This document shows, piece after piece, positions 17,197-28,332 of a stretch of DNA of 64,000 nt; within the stretch, counting starts at the first letter, position 1; the number at the start of each line of letters is the position of its first letter. The translations under genes and the position numbers were made by a program. Source of the DNA: Deltaproteobacteria bacterium. Lineage in GTDB: Bacteria; Desulfobacterota; Desulfarculia; Adiutricales; Adiutricaceae. Location of the stretch: positions 1 to 64,000 of the forward strand of contig JAISEL010000094.1 of the NCBI GenBank assembly GCA_031264185.1, in the 5' to 3' direction. A model generated the notes under the pieces. That model saw nothing but the letters and a program-made list of their open reading frames with translations, ran no database searches and was not told where the DNA came from.

Positions 17197-19488
17197 ATGC
17201 CCGTATTAACTATACTTAAATCGGCCATCTCTTTCACATTTTACTTTACCATGTTGAATCTGGTTCTGTATTTTTGGGGAGTTCTGGTTCTTAGACTGTT
17301 CAAGGTCCGGTCAACCGGCAATACCACCAGTTTAGCGGTGGTGGCCGGCTTAGTCTTAATGGTTCTTTTAAGCTACGGTATCTCAGTTTTTGTTATTAAT
17401 TATAGCTTTTACTTATTTTTATTTTATATATTAGGCCTTGTTGGCCTATTTATTTCTTTCTTTTTTCGAATCAAACCATCTTTAAATTCAATCAAAATAC
17501 AAAATTTAGCTGCTTATTTAATAAAAAATGATACTTTTATAGTGTCTATAGTATTGTCCCTTTTTCTTTCTTATCTCTTGTCGGCTGTTTGGCCTTCCGG
17601 AAGGATGGACCTCTGGATGACCTACAGTGTTGATTATTATGACTGGATCTTTTACGGCGAGTATCTGGTCGGCGGCATAAGTCCCGATGTCCTGAGTTTA
17701 ACGCCCAGATTTTACCGGCTGATTCAAGATGCTTTCGGAACCTATTTAATTATAGATCTTATTGCTGCAGCCAATTTAAAAACCCCATTCTTAGCCGCCC
17801 CCGCCATATCAGCCACCATGCTCCTCTGGTGCAGCACGGCAGTCTACTGTTTAATAAAAAAAACCTTCAGCCTTAAAACCTGGCTGTCATTGGCCCTGAC
17901 CCTGGGAGCCGTCTCCGGCAGCCTCTTTAATTACATAGGTCTAATCGGGATGTTTGGCCATCTGGTGGCCATGACCGCCTATCTGGTGGCTTTAGAGCAG
18001 ACCATGCCGGACTTCGGCTCTGTCTGGCCTCAGGCCCAATTAAAAAGAAGGCTTTTTATACCTGTTTTTATTATATTTCTGTCTTACCAAGCCGGCTATG
18101 TCATGTATTCCGGGTTAATCGTCCTGGCCGGAATACTCCTGGCTTTTTTAAGCCATAAAAATCTGCGTGTCATTAAAAGAGCGGCTAAGGCCGTCTTCAC
18201 CGGAGCTAAACCAATAATTATAATAACTTTTATTTCAGGCCTTTTGATGCCGCAAGTCTTTAGTCACATTTTCTCAAGAAGCCTTGAGGTGGCCGCCCAG
18301 ACCTTGGGCTGGAAACTGCCATTTTTCAGTCCCTGGCTCTTCTCAGGGATACCATACTATTCCCCGGAGGCCTTAGATCCGACCTTTCCCAGCGAGCTGG
18401 ATCTCTCTCCTTTAGCGTATCTGCCTTTGGTTGCCTTGGTCATAGGCTTATTGATAATTGTTGTTCGGCTTCCCCAAAAAAGGCCGGCAGTTCACAACCC
18501 GAACCCGGAGCCAACGGAGACCGCAGCCATTCTGTCTCTAACCGGCATTTTCCTAATTTCTGTGGCCAGTTACCTCCTTTTGTATGTTTTTGGAGACCAC
18601 AGCTACAAAGTCTGGAAATTCGCCGCCTATACAGTCCTGCCTCTTTCTTTCGTGCCCACGGCTCTATTTATTTCAGCTCTGACCCGTTTCCCATGCCAAA
18701 ATAGGCAGTATCTGCCGACAGCTGCAGTCATAATCGCAGCTATATTCATTGGGAAAAATTTCCTGGCCATGCTTCCGCTTAATGATGTCGCCAGTAAATA
18801 TTTTGATATCGTTTCAGTTGAGGGTTTTATTGCTGACTTAAAATCAATCAGAAATAACACCCCTTTTGAAAAAATTATTCTTTTTGATTTTGATAACCCA
18901 GTCTTAGGTTTGATTTCTGCCATAATTTATGGCAATAATCTAACTTATAAAGCATATTTTACTTCATATATGTATTTTATGTATGGTAAAATTGATAATT
19001 TTAATATTATATCTGAAAATCTAATAATTATAACTAATAAAAATTTTGAAAACATAATTAATAGCAGTAAATATACAAATAATTTATATCATATTAATCA
19101 ATATGACTATGGCTTCATCAAAGCCCTCGGGTATGTTAGCCTAAAAAACGGCACCTTATCCTTTAACTGGCAAACTGGGGCGCTACCAATACACGCTACT
19201 TTCCTCGTGCCGGAAAATAAAATCGGCCGGAACCTGAATTTTAAGGTATCTCTTGACTTGCAATACGAGATCTCGGCAGCCTGTCAAAAAGGCCGGTTGG
19301 GAGTGGTCAACAGCCAAGGAGAAATAATCTGGTCCGAACACAATATAGACAGGTTGAGTACTCCAATCCCGGCTGATCTTATAGGCCAAAAAATCATAAG
19401 AACTGTTTTTGAGGTCCGGCCAATCCAAAAGGAATCGGCATTGTTGAAAGCATGTCAATTAAAAATAAAAAGCATTATATTAGACTAA
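17197..19488 (+). CDS. Large multi-pass membrane protein, family A, member 2 (putative GT-C-like)
   Basis: 763 residues, same family as the gene at 14521. It contains SAVWPSGRMDLWMTYSVDYYDWIF, EYLVGGISPDVLSL, GHLVAMTAYLVALEQ, FSPWLFSGIPYYSPEAL and YKVWKFAAYTVLPLSFVPTAL. The helices occupy about residues 1-560. The C-terminal extracytoplasmic-looking domain has FNWQTGALPIHATF and CQKGRLGVV. The region around 18950-19110 is very AT-rich. It is the closest relative of the broken gene at 22449-24717 and forms a two-gene unit with the family B gene that follows. The catalytic role is not demonstrable from sequence; transfer of a lipid-linked sugar to a surface acceptor is the best guess. Confidence 0.7.
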   Translation: MPVLTILKSAISFTFYFTMLNLVLYFWGVLVLRLFKVRSTGNTTSLAVVAGLVLMVLLSYGISVFVINYSFYLFLFYILGLVGLFISFFFRIKPSLNSIKIQNLAAYLIKNDTFIVSIVLSLFLSYLLSAVWPSGRMDLWMTYSVDYYDWIFYGEYLVGGISPDVLSLTPRFYRLIQDAFGTYLIIDLIAAANLKTPFLAAPAISATMLLWCSTAVYCLIKKTFSLKTWLSLALTLGAVSGSLFNYIGLIGMFGHLVAMTAYLVALEQTMPDFGSVWPQAQLKRRLFIPVFIIFLSYQAGYVMYSGLIVLAGILLAFLSHKNLRVIKRAAKAVFTGAKPIIIITFISGLLMPQVFSHIFSRSLEVAAQTLGWKLPFFSPWLFSGIPYYSPEALDPTFPSELDLSPLAYLPLVALVIGLLIIVVRLPQKRPAVHNPNPEPTETAAILSLTGIFLISVASYLLLYVFGDHSYKVWKFAAYTVLPLSFVPTALFISALTRFPCQNRQYLPTAAVIIAAIFIGKNFLAMLPLNDVASKYFDIVSVEGFIADLKSIRNNTPFEKIILFDFDNPVLGLISAIIYGNNLTYKAYFTSYMYFMYGKIDNFNIISENLIIITNKNFENIINSSKYTNNLYHINQYDYGFIKALGYVSLKNGTLSFNWQTGALPIHATFLVPENKIGRNLNFKVSLDLQYEISAACQKGRLGVVNSQGEIIWSEHNIDRLSTPIPADLIGQKIIRTVFEVRPIQKESALLKACQLKIKSIILD

Positions 19489-19748
19489 TTTATATTTCAT
19501 ATATTTATTCATCATGTCACTAAAACTGGAAAACTTTTTTTTGGATGTTATAATGACGCTACATTTTTTCATTCAGCCAAATTTGCTCATCGAACCATAT
19601 TTTTTAGTAGAGTCATGATGCATCCATAAAAACCCGGCTCCGTACCCTTGAGGCTAATACATTTCAAAACTTATGGCCAAAGAATTCCTCCAACTGTCAT
19701 AATAATCATCAGGCCTTAATTTTATTGTTGAGCAATTGGAACTACAAC

Positions 19749-21572
19749 ATGGTAATTAAAGATTATTCAAAAATTACATTATTGATATCTTCTGTTATAG
19801 GATGTATTATACTATTTTTTGCAGCTAAATTTTTTAATTATGGCTTTGATTTATCTGATGAAGGCTATTATCTACAATTAATGACGCAATCAGCTAATTA
19901 TAGTGCTACAGGAACTCAATTTGGATTTTTATATAATTTATTATTTAAATTAATTAATTTTAACATACCTTTACTTAGATTAATAACTTTTATTATACTT
20001 TTTATTTTAGTATTATTATTTAATTATCTATATTTATGTCTATTACTTAATAATAATATCATTAAACTAAATTATTTTAATTTTGTTATATCTTTTATTT
20101 TAACATTTTCATTATTTCCATTATACACTCTCTGGCTGCCTACACCTAATTATAATATCTTAAACTTTAAATCAATTGTTTTAATATTAATTGGAATGCT
20201 AATTGCTTCCAACAATACCATCAAAGAAAAAAATATTTATTTCGGCTGGATTATAATTGGCCTGGGAGGATGGTTGTCTTTTTTGGCCAAACCAACAACT
20301 GCTGTGGCTCTGGGCCTAATGGTTTTCATATGGGTAATAGTCATAAAACCAATAAAATATAAATTATTATTTATATCTGTATTTACTTCTGTATTATTAT
20401 TGTTTTTGACTTCATTATATATAGATGGATCTATTAGTGCCTTTATTGATCGTTATACAGTACTTATCAGTGAAGATAGTATTTTAGGAACACATGGATT
20501 TGATAAATTTTTATCTATTTACTTAATACATCTATATGAATATATTTTACATAAGAATTTTATATTATTTTTATTATTAATAACCTGTATAGGATATTTA
20601 TTATCTTTATATTCACATAAAAAGTCTAATATTATATGTTTAATAACAATAATGATTTGTCTAACTTCTTTTTATTTATTTATTATTACATATGAAAATT
20701 TCAAATGGTACATTTTAGGTGCCGGACACTTGATTTGGGCTCCAATTTTAGGAGCACTTATCCAATCAATTGTCAATAAATCTCCTAAAACCTTTGAAAC
20801 AGATACCAAAAGTAATGCTGCCTGGACAATTTTTCTGGCCTTACTGCCTATAGCCTATGGCCTGGGGAGTTCCAATTCTATCTTTGCGACCTCAGCCTTT
20901 TCTGCCTTCTTTTTACTTTTAGCCCTTTTAACTTTTTTAAGAAGATTTAGTAGCTTAACGGAATATACAACTCGTCTTATTATTCTGGCTATTTGTTCTC
21001 AATTTTTGTCAATTGGTATTTTATATACTTCATTGGCAAATCCATATAGACAAATAAAAAATATTTGGACATATAATAAACAAATAAGTATTCAAACAGG
21101 AACAGAACCAGTGTATCTTCCGGATTATCTGGCAAGTTACCTCTCCAGCCTTCATAAAATTGCTGAAGACAATAACTTCCGCCCAGGTGATCCAATTATA
21201 GACCTCTCCGGCCGGATCCCTGGAGTAGCCTTTGCTGTAAGAGGCTTGACACCAGAAACTCCATGGATTATCGCCGGCAACCCAGGAAGCCAAGCTTTAT
21301 TTAGCCTGGCTCTCAAAAAAATTCCCTGCCAGGATCTGGCTAAAACCTGGCTTTTGTGGGACACCAAGCCTTCTTCTGAACCTTTGAACCCAAAAGCTTT
21401 ACTCGAATCTGGTATTGATCCTGAAGATGTTGATATCATTGGAACTTTAGCATATCCTCGACTTTTAGAAGACAATGTTTTGGAGTTCGGCAGACATATC
21501 ATTTTTAAACCTAAAAAACCTTACAATGAACTTGTAGAATCTTGCCTAAAAGCTAGAAGCACGCTTGATTAG
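19749..21572 (+). CDS. Multi-pass membrane protein, family B (GT39/PMT-like), member 1
   Basis: About 607 residues. The first external loop reads FNYGFDLSDEGYYLQL. This acidic loop, with Asp and Glu after helix 1, is characteristic of GT-C transferases such as the PMT/ArnT group, which use lipid-phosphate sugar donors. Ten or more helices follow, with the conserved loop YTLWLPTPNYNIL and GWIIIGLGGWLSFLAKP. The C-terminal 190 residues are soluble (PVYLPDYLASYLSSLHKIAE, GSQALFSLALKKIPC). I prefer the ATG at 19749, which aligns with the start of the paralogue at 24807; a TTG at 19725 would add 8 residues. The 5' half is extremely AT-rich, the 3' part much less so. The substrate is unknown. Confidence 0.7.
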   Translation: MVIKDYSKITLLISSVIGCIILFFAAKFFNYGFDLSDEGYYLQLMTQSANYSATGTQFGFLYNLLFKLINFNIPLLRLITFIILFILVLLFNYLYLCLLLNNNIIKLNYFNFVISFILTFSLFPLYTLWLPTPNYNILNFKSIVLILIGMLIASNNTIKEKNIYFGWIIIGLGGWLSFLAKPTTAVALGLMVFIWVIVIKPIKYKLLFISVFTSVLLLFLTSLYIDGSISAFIDRYTVLISEDSILGTHGFDKFLSIYLIHLYEYILHKNFILFLLLITCIGYLLSLYSHKKSNIICLITIMICLTSFYLFIITYENFKWYILGAGHLIWAPILGALIQSIVNKSPKTFETDTKSNAAWTIFLALLPIAYGLGSSNSIFATSAFSAFFLLLALLTFLRRFSSLTEYTTRLIILAICSQFLSIGILYTSLANPYRQIKNIWTYNKQISIQTGTEPVYLPDYLASYLSSLHKIAEDNNFRPGDPIIDLSGRIPGVAFAVRGLTPETPWIIAGNPGSQALFSLALKKIPCQDLAKTWLLWDTKPSSEPLNPKALLESGIDPEDVDIIGTLAYPRLLEDNVLEFGRHIIFKPKKPYNELVESCLKARSTLD

Positions 21573-22448
21573 GGACCATATTTTCTTTTGCCAGGGTTTT
21601 CATTGAAAACTGGCATTTAGACTTAAGGCAACGGTTGTGTGCATATTTAACTGAAAGGATTTAGCGGATAATATTTTTTTCGATTATAACTATGCACTGG
21701 TTCCGTCAATTTTCTTTCAATGCCATGAGATAAGTAATCCTGACGAATAAGCAGTACTGAAGATTTTACACTCTCAAATTACCTGGAGGTCATCATCAAT
21801 ACACCGCTATCCAATTTCAGACCAAGGTATCTCGAAGCTGCCGCCAAGGAGTACGCTGCTTTAGACAGCCACCATTGCTAACCCTAGGTGAAGTGGCCTT
21901 AATTGACTTTATTATTAATATTTAACAGCTTATTTTTATATCAATAAATATTTAAATATATATTAATAAATCAAATAGATCTGCGTTGTGTGATGCTTTG
22001 AAGACCACATTTTTTCCGGGTCTACTGATTATTCTTGAGATAGTCTCCAGATAAACATATTAAATTTGTTTATTAAAGGACTATATTATTGCAATATAGT
22101 AATTATTTTAGCTAAAATAAAGCATAACAATTAAAATTAGAGGCTCTTGAACCATTACCGGGGTTAGCCTAGAGTTTCTGTTCACTGATGGTCATTTGGA
22201 GTCACCTCGGAGAGAGAAAACATTTAGTTATTCGTTTCGGCTGGGCTACATCCATCAATCCCGCAAGCTGTACTCGCGCCGGCACCAGTTCTTGTTCATA
22301 GCTAAAAAATGTAAAATTATTTGTCCTGACCGGCAATCAATTTGTATTAAAGGGATTTACAAACCTTTCGCGCTATATCATTTAAAAACATATGTAATAT
22401 ATCTTTAAAACTATAAAAACATCTATTTATTATTTTTATACCAATATA
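21573..22448. other. Long intergenic stretch between the duplicated gene pairs
   Basis: Nearly 880 bp with no gene that I can support. Its centre (about 21905-22140) is highly AT-rich. It separates the first family A/B pair from the second. I find no terminal repeats of an insertion element. Confidence 0.4.
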
Positions 22449-24717
22449 ATGTATACATCAACAATAATTAACTCAATGCTGTCTTTCTCTCTTTCCTTTA
22501 CCCTGTTAAATCTGATTTTGCATTTTTGGGGACAGCAGGTTCTTAGGCTTTTCAAGATCCGAGAGACTGATAACACTACAAGTTTAACTGTGGTGGCCGG
22601 TTTAGTTTTCCTGATTTTTTTGAGCTACGTGCCTTTCCCTTTTATTCGTAATTATAGTTTTTTTCTGTTTATATTCTATGTTTTAAGACTAACAGGGCCA
22701 TTAATTTCCCTGCTATTAAAAATCAAATTATCATTAAAAAATGCCAATATAAAGAAATTACTTATTAATTTATTAAATAAAGATATTTTTTCCGTTTCTA
22801 TAGTATTATCTCTATTTCTGTCATTTCTCTTTTCGGCTATTTGGCCTTCCGGCCGGATGGGCCTATGGATTTCTTACAGTGTTGATTTTTGTACCTGGAT
22901 CTTTTTAGGTGAGTATCTGGTTGGCGGGATAAATCCAGAGGTCCTTGATTTAACTCCATTATTTTACCGGCTGGTTCAAGACGCGTTCGGAACCTATGCT
23001 GTTATTGATTTCATCGCCGCCGCCAATTTAAAAACCCCATTTTTAGCCTCCTCTTGTGCCGTAGTCACCATGCTACTGTTGTGCGGGACGGCTGTCTGCT
23101 GCTTATTAAAGAAATCATTTAATCTGAAACCCTGGCTTTCTCTGGTCCTGACTTTGGGTTTAGTTTCGGGCAGTCTTTTTAATTGCATCGGCCTAGTCGG
23201 AATGTTTGGCCATCTGGCAGCCATGACTGCTTATCTGGCCGCTGCTCTAGAGCGAATTATACCCTCCGATAATCCAGAATGGCCTTTCGGTCAATTAAAA
23301 AGAAGACTGTTTATCCCTGCTTTTTTTATCTTTTTAGCTTATCAGGCTGGCTATGCTATGTATTCTGGACTAATAATCCTGGCTGGTATGCTTCTGGCCT
23401 TTTTAAGCCATAAAAATCCGCCCTTCATCAAAAGAACTGTAAAAGCCACCTTCGAAGGCGTTAAACAGGTAATACTAATAACAACTGCAATTTCCGCTAT
23501 TTTAATGCCATCGGTTTTTAGCCACATTTTTTCCAGTAGTCTGGAGGTGGTGGCTCAGACTTCTGGTTGGCATATGCCTTTTTTCAGTCCCTGGCTCTTT
23601 TCCGGCTTTCCGTACTATTCCCCGAAGGCCTTAATTCCTGCCTGCTATGACCAGCTGACTCTATCCCCGCTTCTGTATCTGCCTTTGGCTGCTGCGGTCA
23701 TTGGTTTACTGATTTCTGTTGTCAGGCCAAATAAAAAAAGACTGGTGGAGCAAGCCCGTAAAACGACTGCCCAAAACAGAGCCATTTTATCTCTCGCAGT
23801 CATTTTTCTGAATTCCCTGGCCGCTTATTTGTTTCTGAACAATATTTTCGGGCATATATACAAGGTTTGGAAGTTTGCCGCTTATACGATTCTACCCCTT
23901 TCTTTTTTACCCACCACCCTTTTTATTTCAGCCCTAGCCCGCATCGCCGGCCAAAAAAAACAGCACTTACCGACTGTGGCGGTCATGATTGCGGTTTTAA
24001 TTACCGGAAAAACTTCCTGACCATGCTGCCGCTCAATAATATTGCCATTAGATGCTACGGTATTGTTTCCGCTGAGGGGTTTGCTGCCAGTTTAAAATCA
24101 ATAAAGAATAACATTTCAGAAGATCAGTCCTTTATTGTTGCTTTTAATGACCATGTCTTAAATTTGATTTCTGCCATAATTTTTGGCAGCGAATTCACCT
24201 ATAAATCAACTTTTAAAATATCATTTAAATACTGTAAATTTAATAATTTTAATCTATTTTATAAGTATTTATTGATTTTATATAATTATTATTAATGATA
24301 TATATTCAGATAATTCTAGAAATATATATGTGTACGAATATGACAGCATAAAAAACTCGGCTACGTAGGCTTAACAGATGGCACATTTTCATTTAACTGG
24401 CAAACTGGAGTCCTCCCTATCCATGCAACTTCCTGGTGCCTGAGGGTAAAATCGGTCAGAGCCTGAAGTCTACAGTCTCTCTTGACCTGGATAATGAAAT
24501 CCCAGTCTCCTGCCGAAAAGGCCGATTGGGCGTGGTCCAACTAAAAGGTGAAATAGTCTGGTCAGAACATAATATAGACTAACTGAGCACTCCAATACCG
24601 ACTGAACTTATTGATCAAAAAATTATAAGGACCGTTTTTGAGGTCTTTCCAAGTCGAAATGCCATTGTTCCAAAAAATGGCGGACTATTAAAAATATTGA
24701 GTTTTTCTTTGGAATAA
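22449..24717 (+). pseudogene. Decayed copy of the family A membrane protein (tandem duplicate of 17197-19488)
   Basis: The first 523 codons are open and closely match the neighbour at 17197 (SAIWPSGRMGLWISYSVDF, FSPWLFSGFPYYSPKAL, YKVWKFAAYTILPLSF). At about 24005-24012 a run of A is one base short relative to the intact copy, giving TGA at 24018. The homology continues in another frame (NFLTMLPLNNIAIRCYG) until a second shift near 24290. It resumes at GYVGLTDGTFSFNWQTG, shifts again in the ATFLVPE equivalent near 24430 and meets an in-frame TAG/TAA where the intact copy reads NIDRLSTP. Homology ends near 24717. With four disabling changes this is decay, not a single sequencing error. The ribosome site and the first two thirds still look translatable. 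Confidence 0.88.
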
Positions 24718-24806
24718 TCAATAAATTGTTTATAAATCGCAAGGTTAAATAACTATTTTTTGGGCAATACAACACTATTAATTTTTTATTAATATATGAG
24801 TATATA

Positions 24807-26654
24807 ATGATAACTAATAATTATATAAAAGTTACGATAATTGGATCTTTTATCATAGGGTTATTTGTTCTATATTTTCTTGTAAATTTATTTAATTATG
24901 GTTTTGACACAACAGATGAGGCTTCTTATCTTCAGTTTATATCTTATCCAGATCTATTTAATGCAACAATGAGTCAATATGGATTTTTATATAATTTATT
25001 ATTTAAATTAACTAATTTTAATATTCCTATTATTAGATTAATAAATTTTATTACTCTTTTTATATTTACTTTTATTTTTAACTACTTATTTATTTGTAAA
25101 TCATCTACTAATATTCATAAAATAAATATTTATTATATAATAATTTCTTTTATTTTATCATTTTCATTTTTTTCTTTATATACAATTTGGCTTCCAACTC
25201 CTAATTATAATCTTTTAAACTTTAATTCGATTATTATAACTATTATAGGAATGTCAATTGTGTCTAATAATGCTTTTAAAACTAAATATATCTATTTCGG
25301 CTGGATTATCATTGGACTGGGAGGTTGGCTGACTTTTTTAGCCAAACCAACAACTGCGGCGGCTTTAGGTCTCATGGTTTTGATATGGGTTGCTGGCCAA
25401 AAATCTATGAAATTTAAGCTATTGTTCATATCTATATTTACTTCATTAATCTTATTATTTTTAACTGCATTATATATTGATGGCTCTATTGATTTATTTA
25501 TTGAAAGATATAAAGAAATTACATACGAAGATAATCTTGCAGGAACACATTCTTTTGCAACAATAATTACAATTAATTTAAGAGATTTATTTAGGTTTAT
25601 ATTTAAACTTGAATATATATTGTTTTTTATTTTATTATTGTATATAGGATTTATTATTTCTAAAAATTTATCTAAAATTAGTAGTATTAATGTTTTATAT
25701 GTATTATTTGTCTGTTCGCTCTCTCTTTACATTTTTATTTGTAAGTATGAAACTTTAAGATGGTACGCTCTTAGCGCAGGGCACTTGACTTGGGCACCTG
25801 CTTTAGGTGCAATTATCCACTCAAAAAACCACAAATCTCCAGAACAGTCTAATAAAGATACCAGATGCGATACAAGCTGGACCATTTTCCTGGCATTATT
25901 GCCATTAGCTTACAGTTTGGGTAGTAACAATTCAATTTTTTGTACCACTGCCTTTGCGTCTTTCTTTGTCCTTTTGGCTTTTTTAACTCATTTAAGAAGA
26001 TTCCATGCTCCAGGTGAATACTTAAGCATATTAACTCTGCTGGCTATTTGCTCTCAATTTATATCTATTGGAATTTTATACACTGCTTTAGCAAACCCAT
26101 ATAGGCAGCAAAACAATATTTGGGAGTATAAACAACTAATAAGTATCCAGACTGGAACGCAACCTGTTTACCTTCCAGACTATTTAGCCGATTATCTGAC
26201 CAGTCTTCATAAAATAGCTGAAAATAATAACTTCCAACCAGGTAATACATTTATAGACCTCTCCGGCAAAACCCCAGGGGCGGCCTTTGCCTTAAAAGGC
26301 CTAACTCCTGGTACTCCCTGGATTTTTTCCGGTTACCCGGGAAGCCAAGCCCTATTCAGCCTGGCCCTTAAAAAAATACCATGTCATGATTTGGCCAAAA
26401 CCTGGTTACTGTGGAGTACAACGCCAGTGTATGAACCTTTAAATCCTTTTACACTGCATGAATCAGGCCTGGATCCGAGTTATGACTTTGAAGCCATTGG
26501 GGTTGCGCATTTTCCTATTCCAGTAACTGACAAATCTTATGTTTTAGCCGAGCATTTCATTTTAAAGCCCAGAAAGCCCTATAATGACCTTTTAGAATCT
26601 TGCAAAAAAGCCAGAGCTGAATTAACTGATTCCATGCCTTACAGTTTAAAATAG
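24807..26654 (+). CDS. Multi-pass membrane protein, family B (GT39/PMT-like), member 2
   Basis: 615 residues, paralogous along its whole length to the gene at 19749. Shared blocks are FNYGFDTTDEASYLQ in the first loop, YTIWLPTPNYNLLNF, FGWIIIGLGGWLTFLAKPTTA, SLGSNNSIF, GTQPVYLPDYLADYLTSLHKIAE and PGSQALFSLALKKIPC. The Asp-Glu pair after helix 1 is kept, as expected of a GT-C transferase. The first half is very AT-rich. It follows the decayed family A copy by about 90 bp, as its twin follows the intact family A gene, so the pair was duplicated as a unit. This member appears intact although its partner is dead. Confidence 0.7.
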   Translation: MITNNYIKVTIIGSFIIGLFVLYFLVNLFNYGFDTTDEASYLQFISYPDLFNATMSQYGFLYNLLFKLTNFNIPIIRLINFITLFIFTFIFNYLFICKSSTNIHKINIYYIIISFILSFSFFSLYTIWLPTPNYNLLNFNSIIITIIGMSIVSNNAFKTKYIYFGWIIIGLGGWLTFLAKPTTAAALGLMVLIWVAGQKSMKFKLLFISIFTSLILLFLTALYIDGSIDLFIERYKEITYEDNLAGTHSFATIITINLRDLFRFIFKLEYILFFILLLYIGFIISKNLSKISSINVLYVLFVCSLSLYIFICKYETLRWYALSAGHLTWAPALGAIIHSKNHKSPEQSNKDTRCDTSWTIFLALLPLAYSLGSNNSIFCTTAFASFFVLLAFLTHLRRFHAPGEYLSILTLLAICSQFISIGILYTALANPYRQQNNIWEYKQLISIQTGTQPVYLPDYLADYLTSLHKIAENNNFQPGNTFIDLSGKTPGAAFALKGLTPGTPWIFSGYPGSQALFSLALKKIPCHDLAKTWLLWSTTPVYEPLNPFTLHESGLDPSYDFEAIGVAHFPIPVTDKSYVLAEHFILKPRKPYNDLLESCKKARAELTDSMPYSLK

Positions 26655-27134
26655 AGACCACAAAGGCCTGCTGCTGCCCTATCTTTTTTACGAACAAATA
26701 TGGTCAGGAAATGGATGCCTTATGTTAAGCTGCACCCATGCGATAATTATTGTTGTTAGTTCTTTAATAGGTATTTTTTATTTAGCATATTATCATAAAT
26801 ATATTATAATTATTTCATATTAAAGAGCAATTTTTTGAATCTTTGACGCTACACTATTTTTTTCCGTGAAACATACACCCCCATCCCACTGCCTGATCAG
26901 CAGGTTAGCCTGTTTTAAGCACAAAACTCCCCTGGCCGAGTCTGGAGGGCCCGATTAAATTGTCATATATATTGCTTATCAGCCGCATAGTCCTTTAATG
27001 TTTCCATTTACCAGTACAAATTAAAATGCTAATATTATCTGCCTTTTTCTTCTGGTCTTATTTTGCAAAATTTCCCGGTACCCTGTAAACAGATCTCTGA
27101 AAATTTCCTGTTCTGCTCACTTTAGGAGATTAAT
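26655..27134. other. Intergenic stretch before the peptidase-heptose operon
   Basis: 480 bp, AT-rich on the left, with no ORF or RNA recognised. The promoter of the following operon should lie in the right part. TTAGGAGATTA at 27122-27132 is the ribosome site of the peptidase gene. Confidence 0.35.
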
Positions 27135-28256
27135 ATGCCTTACCCTCGTATTGTTGAAGAATTTTTGGAACTTGTACGAATACCAACCCATTCCTATAAA
27201 GAACGGGCTATAGCCGAAGTCCTCAAAAATAAGCTGCTGTCTTTAGGCTGCCATGTCGAAGAAGACACAGCCGGAGCGGCTATCAACGGAGAGGCCAATA
27301 ATCTCATAGCCCGATGGCCCGGCCGTCAGGACCGGGAGCCTATTCTTTTTTCCGCCCATATGGATCGTGTATCCAATCCAGGTCAGATTAACTCCGTCGT
27401 TAATCTGAATGATGACCGGATAACCAGCGACGGTCAGACCATTTTGGCCGCCGATGACATCTCCGGGCTAGTCTCCATCTTAGAGGGCCTCCGCCTAATA
27501 GAGGCTGAAGGAACAGAACACGGCGACGTTGAAATTGTTTTCTCCGTAGCCGAAGAAGTGGGACTCCAGGGAGCCAGGCAGTTAGACGCCACCCGGATTA
27601 AATCACAATACGGCTATATTCTGGACAGTTCCGGCAGTGTCGGGACCATAGTTAACCGGGCTCCCACCCAAAAAACTGTGACCGTAAAAATTCATGGCTT
27701 AAGCAGTCACGCCGGCATGGCCCCGGAAAAAGGGATCAACGCTATCATGGCCGGGGCTATTGCTCTGTCTAAAATCAAGGAAGGCCGTCTCTCCCCCATT
27801 ACTACCTCTAATTTTGGGGTAATTCACGGCGGCAAGGCTACCAACATTGTCTGCGATTATCTGGTAATTAAAGGCGAAGCCAGGAGCCACAATGAAGACG
27901 AACTGGCCGACTATATTACTCATGTCAACGAAATCTTCACCAACACTATCCTGGAATTCGGCGCCAGAGTCGAAATCAGCTGGGACCTGGAATATTCATC
28001 GTTTTACGTCAAAGAAGACGATCCGGTCATTACCCTGGCCGATAAAGCTTTTAAAAATCTGGGGCTCAAGACCCAAATCATCACCGGAGGCGGGGGTATG
28101 GACGGCAATATCTACAATGAAAAGGGAATAAAGTCGGTCGGACTTTCCACCGGCTACCAAAACGTCCACACGGAAAAAGAAGAGCAGTCTATTTCTCAGT
28201 TAATTCTGTGCAGCCGGGCGGTAGCCGAAATAATTAAAGCCGCTCCACCCAAATAG
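27135..28256 (+). CDS. M20-family metallopeptidase (PepT-like)
   Basis: A cytoplasmic zinc peptidase related to tripeptidase T. The metal ligands are visible in order: FSAHMDRV (His, Asp), LAADDISG (bridging Asp), SVAEEVGLQGA (catalytic and ligand Glu), YILDSSG (Asp) and NVHTEKEE (His). The inserted dimerisation domain lies at about residues 180-290. At 373 residues it matches the shorter PepT-like branch rather than PepT itself (about 410). A strong ribosome site (TTAGGAG) precedes the ATG. The heptose operon begins 77 bp downstream on the same strand. No functional link between the two is evident. Confidence 0.88.
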   Translation: MPYPRIVEEFLELVRIPTHSYKERAIAEVLKNKLLSLGCHVEEDTAGAAINGEANNLIARWPGRQDREPILFSAHMDRVSNPGQINSVVNLNDDRITSDGQTILAADDISGLVSILEGLRLIEAEGTEHGDVEIVFSVAEEVGLQGARQLDATRIKSQYGYILDSSGSVGTIVNRAPTQKTVTVKIHGLSSHAGMAPEKGINAIMAGAIALSKIKEGRLSPITTSNFGVIHGGKATNIVCDYLVIKGEARSHNEDELADYITHVNEIFTNTILEFGARVEISWDLEYSSFYVKEDDPVITLADKAFKNLGLKTQIITGGGGMDGNIYNEKGIKSVGLSTGYQNVHTEKEEQSISQLILCSRAVAEIIKAAPPK

Positions 28257-28332
28257 CTTCAGCCGGTATCCGTTTTAATTGGTTTAATACCAATAATATA
28301 GTCCTTCTGCCTTCAATCTGAGAGGTTTTCAA

